Positions 1-34,700 of a stretch of DNA of 64,000 nucleotides are shown one piece after another; position 1 is the stretch's first letter, and each line of letters opens with the position of its first letter. The stretch is from Colius striatus. Taxonomy: Eukaryota; Chordata; Aves; Coliiformes; Coliidae. The notes beneath the pieces were generated by a model. The model worked only from the letters and a program-made list of their open reading frames with translations, made no database searches and had not been told where the DNA came from. The position numbers and the translations under genes are program-made. The stretch spans positions 21,131,501 to 21,195,500 of the forward strand of contig NC_084764.1 in the NCBI RefSeq assembly GCF_028858725.1. Direction: 5' to 3'.

Positions 1-21160
<21,160 letters not shown>

Positions 21161-24100
21161 CTAAAACAAAAAGACAGCCATTAGCATAGTGTTGAAAGCT
21201 AAACATTTTTAACCACTAAATACTAAATGCGCCTCATGACAGTCACACATTCAAATACCGTAACTGAGTTACAATCAATAAACAGAGTAATTTTTCTTAA
21301 ATCCTGAAAGCAATGCACAGAGTTCCAAGATCAAACATGAAGAAATTAAGACTCCTAGGATGCAGCAACCTCTCCAAAATAACAAATATTTCACATATTG
21401 CAGATTAAATACATATCATTAAAGTAGTCCCATTTTCTGATCACTTCTTGACTTAGGCAACAAACCCAGGCAAAGAATAAGTAAAGCACTAATTCTAGAG
21501 TAGGTCAGAGTAGAGAATATGCAGCATGCTAACATTATTAGAAAAGACTTGCTCACAAAAAAATACACACTGCTTTAAGGAGTTTCACTAATTTATTATT
21601 CATTCTGTTCATTATTCAAAAATCACACATTCTTGCAAAATATTTAATCCTCTAACTTCTTTTAAGAAACAAACAGTAAAAAAGTATTTATCCCAAGTGT
21701 ACTCATTTCATGTCTCTGTGGTATCAAATATAAGAGTTTTCTAACCATATTTTCAGTAAACCATAAGGCAGTCTACATAGAAATGGAAAGGAATAACAAC
21801 ATGACATTCCATGAGAGTACATTCCTACAGCAATGCTAGAAAACAACTTTTTAAGAAATCCAATTGTCATATTGCAATACATTATCTATCAAGATCCACC
21901 AATCAAAAATTGCTTGAACTCAGATTTACCATTTTGGGCATTGACCTAAAGCTTTCAAAATTTTCAGCTAAAACTACTCAAAAGCTGGAGTAGTGAGGAA
22001 CACATATACATCTGAAAAGTTCAACAGGTACTCTTGAACATCTGGGAAAGCCAGCAAGAAGCACACTCCCTCCCATCAATCCAAAACCCCTCAGATAAAT
22101 ACACACTGTTCCTGAATACCTGCTGCATGCATCCCAGCACATTTCAGAGAACAGAGGTTTTTTTCAACAACTAGGACACATAAATTCCCATTGCCTAATA
22201 ATCAATAATTTACTGTAAAAGTCTACACAAACTGCCTAGGAAAATACTCCCAGGTCTCAATTTTGACTGTACTAAATTAACAAATCGCTTTTAGAAATGC
22301 AGGAATCTTCCATAATTGGGATTTAAATCAGGAATTCTCAAAAGAATGCTGACTGTCAGTCCTGCAATTACATATGCTAAAGAGATTCCAGGAAAACACT
22401 CCATTTATAAAGACCTAGCACTTTTTACTAAAATTACAACGGCATTGCACTTCCAGTTTCTACTGACAGTCAAAAATTTCTCAAGTTCTTTTAAATTATG
22501 GTTTAACTTAATGGTTTTATTCTAATAACACAAAACAAAGCCCCACATTTCACAGTTAATATCCTTAGGAAGCAATCAACTCTCACCATGTGATGAAAGC
22601 TACAAAAAGCAGTCTCAAAATTGTTCCTATAGAACATAGACTGACAGCAAACTTAACCCTACAGAGTAATCCTCTCAAAGTTTTCCACAGGTGCTATGAC
22701 TGTCACTTATCTCCACGATGTAATAGAAATATGATGATAATTAGTCTGCCAATATTTTAATGAATATGGCATCTTACTATTAAGAGCAAACGTACATGTC
22801 ACAGCAATTGCAACACAGAAAGCCATAGGGAACTTTGGCCCACAAGGCACTTCCACTATTGCTTTTGCTCCCAAGTGCTGCAAGGCCACTGGGATGAATG
22901 AGGTCATCGAGCAGGGGACAAAACTGAGCAAAGGGAACTAGTACCTGGAAGTCATAATTAGTACAGAGGGATCAGAGCCAGAAGATAATTCAACCAAGAG
23001 AGGAAAGAACAGCCTGGTATTTGAAAAGGACTTAGAATTTAAGAAATTTCTCTCCTAATACATCAAAATCCATGAGTGTTTTTGTCAAAAAGATGAAGGA
23101 ACATTATCTCTGAAAACATGGGGTATTGATATGACAATCTGCACGAGGCAACTATTTCAGCTACAGCCACAAACTGACTAGTCTCTCCTTTTAAAGTTAT
23201 CTCCCGAGAAGACAAGAGTAAATTCCAACTTAAAGTCTATTTCAGCCATTACACAGCTATCTGCTGCAAAGTCCACCAACTCTATTTCCATGCCCTGCAA
23301 CATGGACTTTCTATACTGGACTTCAAAATCTTTTCTCCAAATAAAATCTTTTCTCCACATTTTACTCGAGCTGCATTTGAAATTGTTTTACATGTTTCCA
23401 CTCAGTTACTCCTCAGAGAGCAATGTACAAACATCAGTGTGTAGTGACTAATAAAGTGCAGATAGATACATAAAGGATTTCTTGGATTTATTAAGTACTG
23501 TTACTTTCTAGTAAAGTATGTATTCCATATTCAGATGGCAGAACCTGCTAATAATCAAGTTTTCCTCCATCTTTTCTTCCATCATTTCTTCCTTTCCAAG
23601 AGTCAATTATGCTTATGTATTTCATCATTCATCAAGTGTGAAATTCAGGGTCTGACAAGTTACATTCCATTTGGTACCATTGTTACAGCTCTGCAGGCAC
23701 ACTGTCTGGATCTGAGATGTATTACACCAGATCAAAATAGGAAATCCTCTTGACCTACAGACTACATACCAAACTTTATCCACCTGAATGCCACAAAATA
23801 CATAGTACAGACATCAGAAAACCATAGAGAACTGATATTTGGACCAGATGAATGTTAACAGCTCCCGTGTTGGGTTGTCACTACTTCAGTTTTGCTGCAG
23901 AAGAGGACATTTATTCAGGCAAGACAAGCAGTCCTTCCTGGCTTGCTTCCTTCCTCCCACTGCTAAGGTTGAATTTACCTCCCATCCCTGCACTGTGGCA
24001 ATGTGTCACACAAAGAAGCCACACCTGAATTGCACAATGAGTCACAGGCAGACTATACATGACTATTAGGGCTCGATTCTCAGGTAAATAATAGCATTAA

Positions 24101-24339
24101 TGTTATTACTCTGTCTAGATGCAAGACTAGTTAGGACTTTCTAACCATCACATATGTCAAACACGTTTGCTACACCACTCAGAAAGCTAACTTACAGCTG
24201 AACAAACAATTTAGAAATACATTACTTTGAAATGGCATTCTTTTTAACCAGTGTATGTAAGAGCTCACCTAAATCAAAAACCACATATGCAAATACAGCA
24301 GGTCCTGACTAAACACAATTTTTTTATAGCTTTGCCTAT

Positions 24340-25520
24340 ATCGCAAGGCGTCCCTGGCAGAGCTCCACGCAGTGGCACACCAGCTCCAGGACACAAGAGC
24401 TGCAGCCGCTACCAGGGAGAGCCGGTACAACGGCAGCCGCGCAAAGGCCCTTCCCGAGTGCCGCCGACCGCGGCTGATGGCGGGGCCCTCGGAGGCTGCT
24501 AGCACCGCACCGCACCGCCCCGCCCCGGCCGGGCCGGGCCCCACCACGGCGGCCAGGCTGAGCGCTTCCCACCTCATGAGAAGGGGCGCACGCACTCCTA
24601 ACCCAGAGCCTTGGAGGCCACGGGCAGCGCTGACCTGCCGCCCGCGGTATCCCCGGCCCAGCGGGGCTGCGCTGGGATCCCCCTGCTGCCAACGGAGGGC
24701 GGCGCGAGCGCCCGAAGCCTGGTGCAGGGAGGAGGGGAGCTCCCTACCAGGCTCTCTCCTCACCCAGAAGCCCGGCGGGGGGCCACGGCCGGAGACTGAG
24801 GTGCCCCCGTAGGCACGCAGCGCAGGGACAGTCCCCTCAGCTCGCGCCGCTGGCCGGCTCAGGCTCCCCACGCCCGCCGCTGCCCCTTCAGCGCCTGCCC
24901 AACCCTACCCTGCTCTCACCCCGTGTCCCGGCTGCCGCCGCTCTCGCTCTCCCCCGCCCGCACGCAGCCGCCCCGGCGCTGCCGACGCAGTCAACATGGC
25001 TGATGGGAGAGTCCGGGCGCCACGTCAAGGGGCAGAGAGCGGCGGGCCGGTGCGGGAGGAGCCCGCCCCCCAACCCCCGGCGCAGGGGGAGCCCTCACTG
25101 CTCCCGGTGGCGGATGCGCTCCCGCTGGGCCAGCGCGCCTACGGTCTACGGCCCCCGGCCCTCCCCGGCGAGCGGAGCGGTGATCCCAGCTGACCTTCGC
25201 TTCACAGCTCTGCTCCCACTTGCGTGTTTTCTTCGTTGTTTGGCTTTCAGAGTTCTTCTAAATATGGCCTGTCTGAATCTTGCTCCTAAAACCGTCCGGG
25301 AGAGGAGGCATCCCGGCCACCGCGAGGGTTCTGTCTTCTCCACCCTTGGTCTGCGCTTGGCTGCACCGGTCCGCAGTTACCGGAGCTCGCCTCACCTCCC
25401 CGCCTGTGGGTGCACTGCTCCGCTGCGACTTTGTGCTCTGGTTGCCAGAGCCCGTTCCAGAGGAATCCTCCGGCCAGACGGGCAGCTGGGGGTCTTCAGA
25501 TTCACCCTGCTTGTTGCCTG
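24340..25520. promoter_or_regulatory. CpG island at the SEC23A promoter
   Basis: An abrupt change from AT-rich introns to GC-rich, CpG-dense DNA (for example 24480-24560 and 24900-25100). It covers the expected SEC23A start and extends about 0.5 kb upstream. Long open frames on both strands here, up to 210 codons, follow from base composition and are not called as genes. Confidence 0.8.
24920..25005 (-). other. SEC23A: candidate non-coding first exon of SEC23A
   Basis: On the minus strand a CpG-rich segment ends in a good donor (GACACGGG/GTGAGAGC, exon end 24920), about 3.8 kb upstream of the coding exon. The 5' boundary is not visible and 25005 is a guess. It contains an upstream ATG at 24997 whose frame stays open for 26 codons to the donor. 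A YY1-like CCATGTT lies over that ATG. Known vertebrate SEC23A genes have a non-coding exon 1, which fits this position. Confidence 0.5.
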
Positions 25521-26101
25521 TCTTCCACCGTGTGTGGGAACTTTTTTTTTTTATCTGGAAGATTGTTTGCATGTTTATTTGGACTGCCTGCGGAAAAATA
25601 TATTCAAATTATATTCCTGGTGGGTTTTACACTGAGACAGTACTATATCTCATAAGTATATGGAAATATAACACATCATTTAGTGTCTGCACAATAACAT
25701 TCATGTAGTCACAACTGTCCAGTTTTGTTGTTAGTGTGGCTATCTTCCCCCACCCCCCAAACTCAAGTTAAAGTGGTGCTAAGTGTCATAGCACTTCAGA
25801 ATCCTTTTACACAAAGTTGCCACAAAAGGCTACAACTGTAACTCCACCAACCATACACGGGAGAACTGAAAAACACTGCCGACTACCACACCCTCTTTCA
25901 TAGCAACTCTGAAAACGTGCTATGACCACCAAACAATGTAAATGGCTAAAACATCCTTATCCTCTTTTCTTCTATGTCAAATGTAATTATGTTAGAATTG
26001 CTATGCCACTACTAACTAGCCCTGGTATTGTTTTCCAGTTCTCTTCAGTCTGAGAACAAGAGCAGGTAAACAGCAGCAGAAGTTAAAAGGAGAGCTCTTA
26101 C

Positions 26102-26174
26102 CTTTCCAAGTCCACAAATCTCACTTGCCAGTTGTGGGACTGTTAAGCAGGAGCTTGCCATGGACATGCAACCT
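26102..26174 (-). other. unassigned exon-like segment (73 nt) between SEC23A and GEMIN2
   Basis: On the minus strand, a ten-T tract and ACAG acceptor precede 26174, and the segment ends at a strong donor, GGAAAG/GTAAGAG (26102/26101). From the ATG at 26165 a frame stays open to the donor for 22 codons, in phase with the stop that begins SEC23A exon 2. It could be an alternative 5' UTR exon of SEC23A, an exon of a long non-coding RNA, or chance. I recognise no protein family. Confidence 0.4.
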
Positions 26175-27127
26175 CTGTAAAAAAAAAACCAAAAATAAAT
26201 CAAAACCCCACAACGGGGCAAATTTCAAACAGATGCACAGATAGCATTTGTTGTTACAATTTCAAAAGTACTCAAATACTCTGTGAAACGTTTTCAGAAA
26301 GTTACATTGAAAAAAGGCAAGTACCCAAGTGAGAACGGTGTGAGGAAATCTATAGATGATAAGAGAAAAAGAGAAAACTGACACTTAAAGATACCTCAAA
26401 GTGAAGAAGGAAGAACAAGAAAGTATACTATTCCAAAAGTTCACTACTTATAACAGGTGTATGGTATTTTTAATCAGTCACTAGCACAATTACATTTCAT
26501 TACATAATGATTTAATCCAATACTCTAAACTTTGGGAATGTCTTTCTGCCATTACAATGGTGCAAACCACAAAAAAGCTAGCAGAACCCAAAAAAAACAG
26601 AAAACAGGATCCTAACATGGTGTATATTAATTGTAAGAAAATCCTTGTCACGTCCCAGTGTTAGAACATGCAGTGAAAACATTTGATTTTTCTTAATGCA
26701 GAGGGGGGGTTTTTTGTGTTATTTTTTTATTTTAGCCAGCAGTGCATATCCACTGATGGCAACTCACCCTTTCTTTGGAAAAGTATTCTTCTATAATGCC
26801 AAGGCAGTCGAGGATAAAGAACATTCCTTTCTCGTCTATTTTCCTCCACTGAGTCATATTTGCTATCCACTGCTTCAATATTGTTGGTAAAACTTGTTAG
26901 GAACAATTTTATTATCTATGGAAGACTACCTGTGATAATTAAAAATATGTTACTTAATTCTAAAAGTATCAGTGGAAAGTTCCAGATAATCTAAAGCTAG
27001 AAAGTATATTTATATCTGTGCATTCTCTTTCTGTTCATAGCTCTTGACTTCACGGCACATTGAAAAATTAACTTTGCTATTAATATTGTCAAAGTACTAG
27101 AAGAGAACTTTTTACAGCTAGACTCAC

Positions 27128-27267
27128 CAGTTTCTGCCTTGACCATCGATCAGCCTTTCCAGAGACATTACTGCAGTTTTAGCTAAGCAGGTTTTATTTC
27201 TAGTGGTGACTGTAGTTGTTGTGTACTCAACTAAGATGTTAGATCCGGGTTTCAGAATTAAAACTCC
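27128..27267 (-). other. possible second exon-like segment (140 nt), weaker
   Basis: On the minus strand the segment lies between GTGTAACAG (acceptor, poor pyrimidine tract) and AACTG/GTGAGTC (good donor). One frame is open throughout (46 codons); the other two have early stops. Joining it to the 26174-26102 segment creates a TGA at the junction, so the two do not make one continuous coding frame. It is not matched to any family. Confidence 0.25.
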
Positions 27268-28084
27268 CTGTTACACGTAGGTGGTTTTAGAAACACCTTA
27301 GAAGAACAAACAAAAGCCAGTTGAGAGGAGGAGTTACAGTTGGTGTTTGTCCAGCTGCTAAAATATAGCCTTGCAGGGAAAAAAAGCACTGCTTTTTTTT
27401 GAGCTTATGTCAGGAGTACTCTAACCTACTAGATGGACAGTGTCACTAAGTGACTTTGCATGCAGCAGAACTACTAAGGAAAATAATACACAGACTGACA
27501 TTTTGTGTACTGGGAATAGTACACAGTGTAAATTATTACAGCATTATCCTTCCACTTTTTATCTTAACTGGGAAGCAAGCCCCTTTGCGCTAATGCTACC
27601 TGGCTTTTAGTTTGGCACGTGGATGCCCTCACAGAATAGTCTTTAGACAAACCCACCCAGCAACAAAATAAAAACTCAAGACACTATTCCAGATGAGAAA
27701 TCTTGCTCCAACTTATAACAATTAGCTTTTATGTAACTGATTTCAACCACAGATCTCAAAGCATTTCAATGAGGGGATGAGTATTATTACTACTGGATGT
27801 CCATGTGTACTACAGAAAACACTAATGGATAAGTTTTAAAAAAACACTTGCAAAAATTACTATAATGGCACAGAGCCTAATAAAAATGGTTACCAAAGCT
27901 TTATACTGGTTCACCAAAGCGACAGGCAGTAAACTGGCACTACCACTTTCTGTGCTGCTCTGCCAAATTTCCTTTTATTCCCCTCCTTGGGTTTCCAGGC
28001 CTCCAGAGCAGGCCACTGCTGAGGCCTTGTGGCACAGCTCCAAGCACACGAGGCCTTCTTCATGGTATCACCTCCACGTTAAAG

Positions 28085-28745
28085 CACAAAACCTACGCGC
28101 CCCTATCAGGTCGCAAGGACCAAGAGGAGATGGGGCGCTTGGCGGCATTTGTGATGGCGTCGCTCCCAGGACGCGCTGGGGGTTCGCTCCTCGCTGCGAG
28201 CCCACAGCCCCCCTGAGCGCCGACACGCCGCCGCTCGCCGCCGCCGCTGCTCTCGCGAGAGGAGCCCGGGGCTCGCGCCGCCTCCCAGCCGGCCAGCGCT
28301 GTGGCACCGACGGCCGGGGCGGAGCGCGGGCGGCTGCAGCGCTAGCGGGGTGGCCATGGAGCCGGGCGTGGAGGAGCTGATGCCGCGGCTGTTGCCCGTG
28401 GATGACTGCGACTTGGCCGAGGACTTCGACCCCACGGTACCTCCCAGGACGCCCCAGGAGTATCTGAAGCGCGTCCAGTAAGTGGCGGGGCGGAAGGGCC
28501 GAGCTCCCGCGGGCCGGGGCCGCCGGTGCTGCCCGCACCGAGCTTCGCGTGGGGGTGCCCGTGGGCGGCTGTGTCGTGCTACCTGACAGCCGCAGCCAGA
28601 AGAGCCGTTTCCCCAGCGCTCCCCTGCGGGTGCCGGGTCTAACCCATCCGCTGCCTGCGAGGCTGCCGCTGCCCTTGGGGCGGCGCAAGGCGTGCGGTGT
28701 GTGCTTCCTCCGCTGCTATACGCAGCTGCGGGGTCCGATGCAGCT
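28085..28745. promoter_or_regulatory. CpG island at the GEMIN2 promoter and first exon
   Basis: GC-rich, CpG-dense sequence over the GEMIN2 first exon and start of intron 1, flanked by AT-rich DNA. Long open frames on both strands (plus 171 codons, minus 206) reflect composition. The island could also start minus-strand transcription toward SEC23A. Confidence 0.8.
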
Positions 28746-31700
28746 CTCCTTTCTACAGAAAAATGGAGGTCCAGTTCTCAGCCCTCCGTCCTGGCAGCCC
28801 TGGCCTCCCGAAGTCTCACTGTGGGGTGCGCAGCCACACCTGAGGCAAGTTAGGATGTAAGCGAACTTCGAGGAGGCCAGAGCCTCGATCCACAGATCCA
28901 GTCGAATCTTGTGTAAGAATGACCAGTACAGTCAGTGTTTTACAGGCCTCGGGGATTCCGCCGGTGCGGTATTCCATAGACACCTGGTGTATAAACCACC
29001 TGTTACGAAAAGGAAAAAAATGTGGCCACTTGATTCTGTTTTGTAGGATCGAAGCAGCTCGATGTCCAGATGTGGTCGTGGCACAAATAGACCCTAAAAA
29101 GTTGCGAAAGAAGCAGACAATAAACATTTCAGTAAGTTTCAGAGCTTTTACACATTTTGTTTTGGAGAAAAAAAATTAAAGGGAAATATGTTAATATGTA
29201 ATGTTTGTACTAATTTTGGGGAGCAGCTGGCATAACTAAATAAGCACTGCTGGATTTTAAAAGTATTAAAACGGGTTTGAAGAAACACCTGTTCAACTGC
29301 TGGCCAACACTAGTCTTTATAGCAGATTTAAATTGGTAATATCCATACTGTTTGATACACAGCAGACTATTTTACTGTCTAAGGATATGAAATATTGAAT
29401 TAAATTTTACAGATAATAAAACCTGCATAAACTTTGGAAGATAGAAATCTCTATACCTACATCTAGGCTTAAATGTATGCATAGGATAAGGATGGTGAGA
29501 GCAGCTAAGCTTTAGTAAATTTAGATGAAATTCTCTTTGTCTCATCTTTGTTTTGCCATTCTTAAACATTTGTAGACGGAGTCTTTTGGTTTGGGTTTCG
29601 GTTTTCTTTAGTAACTAAATCATGCTAATCTTTAAAGAGGTTATATCTATTTAACTGTCAGAGTTAATTTCCTAAAAGATATTTTTGTGGTCACCTTTCT
29701 TCAATTTACTATCTTGGCAAGTAGAATGCCTAGGATTCATAGTATCTGTCCAAGATGTGGAAATATCACCTTGCTTGTTATAAATAGGGAAATTAATGCA
29801 GAATTATTGCTAAAAAGAAGGCCTTAAATAAGTATTTGACCATCTATTTTGAATAATTCTTATTTGCATATGGGAAGAGTCAAGAAATTTTGTTTAAACC
29901 ATTAAGTCAGTCTAGGATGTGGTCACAAAATTATCTTTCTTAACTGAATTAAAGAACCATTTTGATTGGACAAGGCCTTTAAGATCATAATGTCCAATCA
30001 CTAACCTAACACAGCCAAGGCCACCACCAAACCATATCCCTCAGCACCTCCAAGGGTGCTGAGTGTACCACCTCACTGGGCAGCCCATTCCAGTGTCTTA
30101 ACAACTCTCAGTAAAAAAGTTCTTCCTAATCTCCAATCTAAACCTCCTCTGGCATAATGTGAGGCTATTTCCTCTTGTCTTGCTACTTGCAAGAAGAGAC
30201 TGACCCTCAACTCACTACAGCCTCCTGTTAGGTAGTTGTACAGAGTGATCATGTCTCCCGTCAGCCTCCTCCAGGCTAAACACCCCAAGTTCCCTCAGCC
30301 ACTCCTCATCAGACTTGTGCTCCAGACCCTTCACCAGCTTTGTTGCCCATTTCTGGACACTCTCCAGCACCTCAGTGTCCTTTTTGTAGTGAGAAGCCCA
30401 AAACTGAACACAGTATTTGAGGTGCAGCCTCACCAGCGCTGAGTACAGGGAGACAATCACTTCCCTGGTCCTGCTGGCCACTCTATTTCTGATACAGGCT
30501 AGGATGCCTTTGGCCTTCTTGGCCACCTGGGCACACTACTGGCTCATGTTCAGGCACCTGTCAACCAATAACCCCAGGTCCTTTTCTGTCAGACAGCTTT
30601 CAAGCCATTCTGCCCCAAGCCTATATTGTTGCATGTGGTTGTTGTGGCCCAAGTGCGGAAGCTAGCACTTGGCTGTGTTAAACCTTATACAACTGGCCTC
30701 AGCCCATTGCTCCAGCCCATCCAGGTCCCTCTGAAGAGCCTTCCTCCCCTCAAGCAGGTCTACATTCCCACCCAACTTGGTGTCATCTGCAAACTGAGGG
30801 TGAACTTGATCCCCTCATTCAGACCATTGATAAAGGTGTTAGAACAGGCCTCAACACTGAGCTTTGGTTACACTGCTGGTGACCTGGCAACAACTGGACC
30901 TAATTCCATTTGCCACCACTTGCTGAGCCTGGCCATTCAGACAGCGTTCTACCCAATGAAAAGTACAACTGAAGATTTAAATGGTATTGTTTGCTGATAG
31001 TGAACATTTACTGATCCAGTCATTTTTAAGGATTCTTCTCATAAAGCTTTCTTTACATCATAGTTATTATTGCTAGTGTTTTTGTAGATTTCTGGATGTC
31101 AGCCCGCTCCTGAAGGATACTCTCCAACGCTCAAGTGGCAGCAGCAGCAAGTGGCCAATTTCTCAGCTGTTCGTCAGGTACAAAATGGTGTGTTTGAGGG
31201 CACTTTCACTGTCTAGATGGAATTCATCTGTGTTTTACAGGAACAACGTTTTATCTGGTGTAAAAAACATTATGCTTTATGGTCAGACAGATGTTTGTAG
31301 GCATGTGTTTTTGTTTTCTTGAAAAATAACAGTGTTACTGTGTGGCTTTTAAACCTCAGATAAAACTCCTGAGGGAGTTATGTTTAAAAACAAATTCTTC
31401 AACAAAAATATGTCAGTATATAGATTAAACAATATATAGTAGCTGATGAGGACAGAAATCCCTAAGATGTTATGCCATTATATTCAAACCTAGTGCTAGT
31501 AGAAATGTTTTCTGTAGAACTCAACATTAACTGAAAACCAAGTGGATTCTAACCCACCTGGAGATTGATGTCCACAGAGCATGCTCTCCATTTGGGAATC
31601 ATAGAATGGTAGGGGTTGGAAGGGACCTTTAGAGATCATCTACTCCAGCCCCCCTGCAGAAGCAGGGTCACCTAGATCAGGTCGCATAGGAACATGTCCA

Positions 31701-34700
31701 GGCGGGTCTTGGAGACCTCCAAGGAAGGAGACTCCACAACCCCTCTGGGCAGCCTGTGCCACTGCTCTGTCACCCTCACAGTGAAAAAATACTGTTGACT
31801 GTGGTGACACTCACTATGAGGAGAAATGTGTTAATGCACCCAAATTTTTCTTACTGCATTTATCCCTTGCTCTTAGATAACAGAACAAAAATGGACAATT
31901 GAGCAGTCTCTGTCCACAGTTCAAACAGGGTGAAATGTAAAACATAATGAACATGTAGGTAGAGATCATTTATCATTCCAGTACTGTGGAAAGCATATAT
32001 ACATTGCGTTGATACTGCATTGTATGAATGCTTCAAGTAACTGAAGTATAACCATATGCACTGAACTTTACATGAGCTCATTTACCCTGTTTTTTTCATG
32101 AGGTAAATCAGTAGAGATCTGTAGTACTGCATCTACATTGTAACATTAACTGAGTTAGTCCCAGTTTCTATAAGGTATCACATTGCATACTGTTTATTAA
32201 GCATAATCTAAGTTTCAGTAGAACTAAGGAAACTGTCATGAGAATGTCCTAACAAATATTTCAGGAAAAAAAGGGCATCAGAAGTCACTTGTTCAAATAC
32301 AGTGCATCACCTGCTGTTACTTTCAGTGTTCCCAGTGGTCATTTTGTACTGCTATAACAGGATATTGAGTCTGGGAAATATGAGAATATCCTAAAACAAA
32401 AATTGGGTTTGAGGAAAAAACTTCTTCTGTTACACAAAGTTTACACCACTGTACAGGAAACTGTGAAACAGACCAGTTTGTCTTAGATGGCATCTCTGTG
32501 AGGCAGAAGAAACACATTAGGAAAGCACACTGGCCTTCTTTCTAGTGGTTCTGTACTGCATTTCTACAGATACAGACCACTGTTGTAAATGGTAGGGAAA
32601 TGGAAATTTGTGTGTGCTTTTCAACTAAATAATTATTTTCTTCACTTGTTATACTAAGAAAAGTCTAGAAGACTATTAAAGCTTACTACCTCAGATTGTA
32701 TAAGTAGAAATTATTAAGTAGATTTCAGCTTTAACCTTACTCCCAAAAATCTAGCATGAGCAATCCAGCATTTCCCATGCCTCTTAGTATAAATGTAACT
32801 ATTTAGTCAGTTTTACCTCTACTGATTCATAGAACATCGTAAAAGATTTTATACATTTTAAGAGTAAAGAAGAGCAATTATGAGTAAGATAAAATAACTG
32901 CAAAGTTAAACTGTGATTTGGTTTTGTTTGATAACTCAGAGCCTGAACAAGCACAGAAATCACTGGAGGTCACAACATTTGGACAGCAATGTTACTATGG
33001 TGAGTAGAATCCATAACAGTGCTGTGGTTTTCTTCTAGTCATTAAATTTGTGGTTAACTTCACTTTACAGTTCAATGCAACAGCTTGAAACTATTATCAA
33101 GTCTTCAGTATCTTCAAGATGGTGTTATGTCACAGTTTTCATTTATTTTTATTTACTTTAGCCAAAATCAGAGGATGAAGAAGGCTGGAAGAAGTTCTGC
33201 TTGGGGGAAAAAGTATACTCTGAAATAGATGCACTATCTGATAACGAAAATCTAGGAATTGATTACATAAGGGTGAGTATAGGCTGCCTATCTGATTTTT
33301 AGCTACTATTTTAAAGGATAACTTCCAGAAAAAAATCCTACTGATTATTACCAATTTATGCTAAACAGAAAGCAGACTCTTTGGTGAGCCCAGAAAGTTC
33401 CTGTTTTTGGATGTTTTAAGTAGAAAGTGAGCGAAGCAAAGAACAAATCTCTTCAGACAAATAGTTGAAGAGTTGCTTCATCTGTTATCATCTGAAGTGC
33501 ACTACTTTGCTGCTCGCTGAACTGAGAAGAAAGCTTTCTGCATAGCCTGCTTTAGTGTTTTGTTGAATGGTGGTATGTGGTTCCTCTCCTCATCTGTGCT
33601 ATCCTACAAATGTGGCCTTCACTGCATCATTTTGAACAAGTCTTTAACAGTAAAAGCAAGTTCTTTGATACTGTCTTGGCTTCATCTGGGATAGTTAATT
33701 TTCTTCCTAGCAGGTGGTACAGTACTGTGTTCTGGATTTAGTGTGAGAATCATGTTGATAACACACTGATGTTTTGAGTTGTTGCTAAGAAGTGCTCGTT
33801 CTCCTCTGCATCCCACTGGGAGGAGGGGGAGTAAGCCAGCACTGCATGGTGGTTAGCTGCTGGCTGGGGTTAAACCACAAGAGATACCAAATTTGACTGG
33901 ACCTTATCATGAACTTGCTTGAAGATTATTTTTTAAAATAGATTTCAGAGCTCAGAAGAGACTTTCAATTTAGTACAAATGTCTAAGCATCACATTAAAA
34001 TGGTAGTGTGTTCCAAATCAGAACAGAAATGTTTGATAATGTCACTATTTTCCAACTTGATCTTTTCAGGTGGGATTTCCCCCTTTGCTAAGTATTGTAA
34101 GCAGAATGAGTCAGGTAAGCCTACCTCTTAGAATTGCACAGTGACAATGCATAAACTATTATTTTTTATTCTATCAGTCGCAGAAGTCTTTCTTATTTTT
34201 CTGCCTAGAGTAGGCAATTGTTTATTACAACTGCTATTGATTGTACAATTACAAGGAAAACACGTTATCATTATCTCACCTTCAGCTACAAACAACTTTA
34301 CTAGTGGATATATTATTACTAGTGTTATGAGCATTTATTTTGTCTTTGTAATTTATGTAATGTTTGGATTTTTGCTGAATGCCCCATTAGGTGCTTGACA
34401 GTGTTTTAAGATTTCTCATTTACTATTTTAATTGTGGTCCCTCAACTTGATTGTGAACTCTCACATACATGGCAAAGCTGGAAGAATCACTTAATTTTCC
34501 TTCAATACTCGTTTCGACTAGTCACCTTTACACAGAAACAACCAGTCAGTGTGATGCCTCTTTCCTAACCTGTAGCTACTTACCCATAACTTTCAGTTAA
34601 CTTAATTTTATATAAAGTTCTTTCCAGGAACTGGTGCTTTAACACTTGCTCTACCCTTACGTAACTTCAGCCTGGAATAAATATCATACAGTGTCACAGT

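Larger units (their letters stand above)
25521..28080. other. gap between divergent SEC23A and GEMIN2 promoters
   Basis: AT-rich DNA without a recognised gene or repeat. It holds minus-strand exon-like segments at 26102-26174 and 27128-27267, and a possible acceptor at 25865, described separately. A minus-strand AATAAA lies at 25574-25579. Confidence 0.6.

Noticed and set aside
24269-24871. 200-codon minus frame and overlapping plus frames in the SEC23A CpG island
   Set aside because: GC-rich DNA lacks stop codons. The products are Ala/Gly/Arg/Pro-rich and overlap on both strands.
24996-25193. 65-codon plus-strand frame starting AACATGGCTG next to the SEC23A start
   Set aside because: The start context is good but composition explains the frame. 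No splice or family support, and the same site reads as a YY1-like motif and uATG on the other strand.
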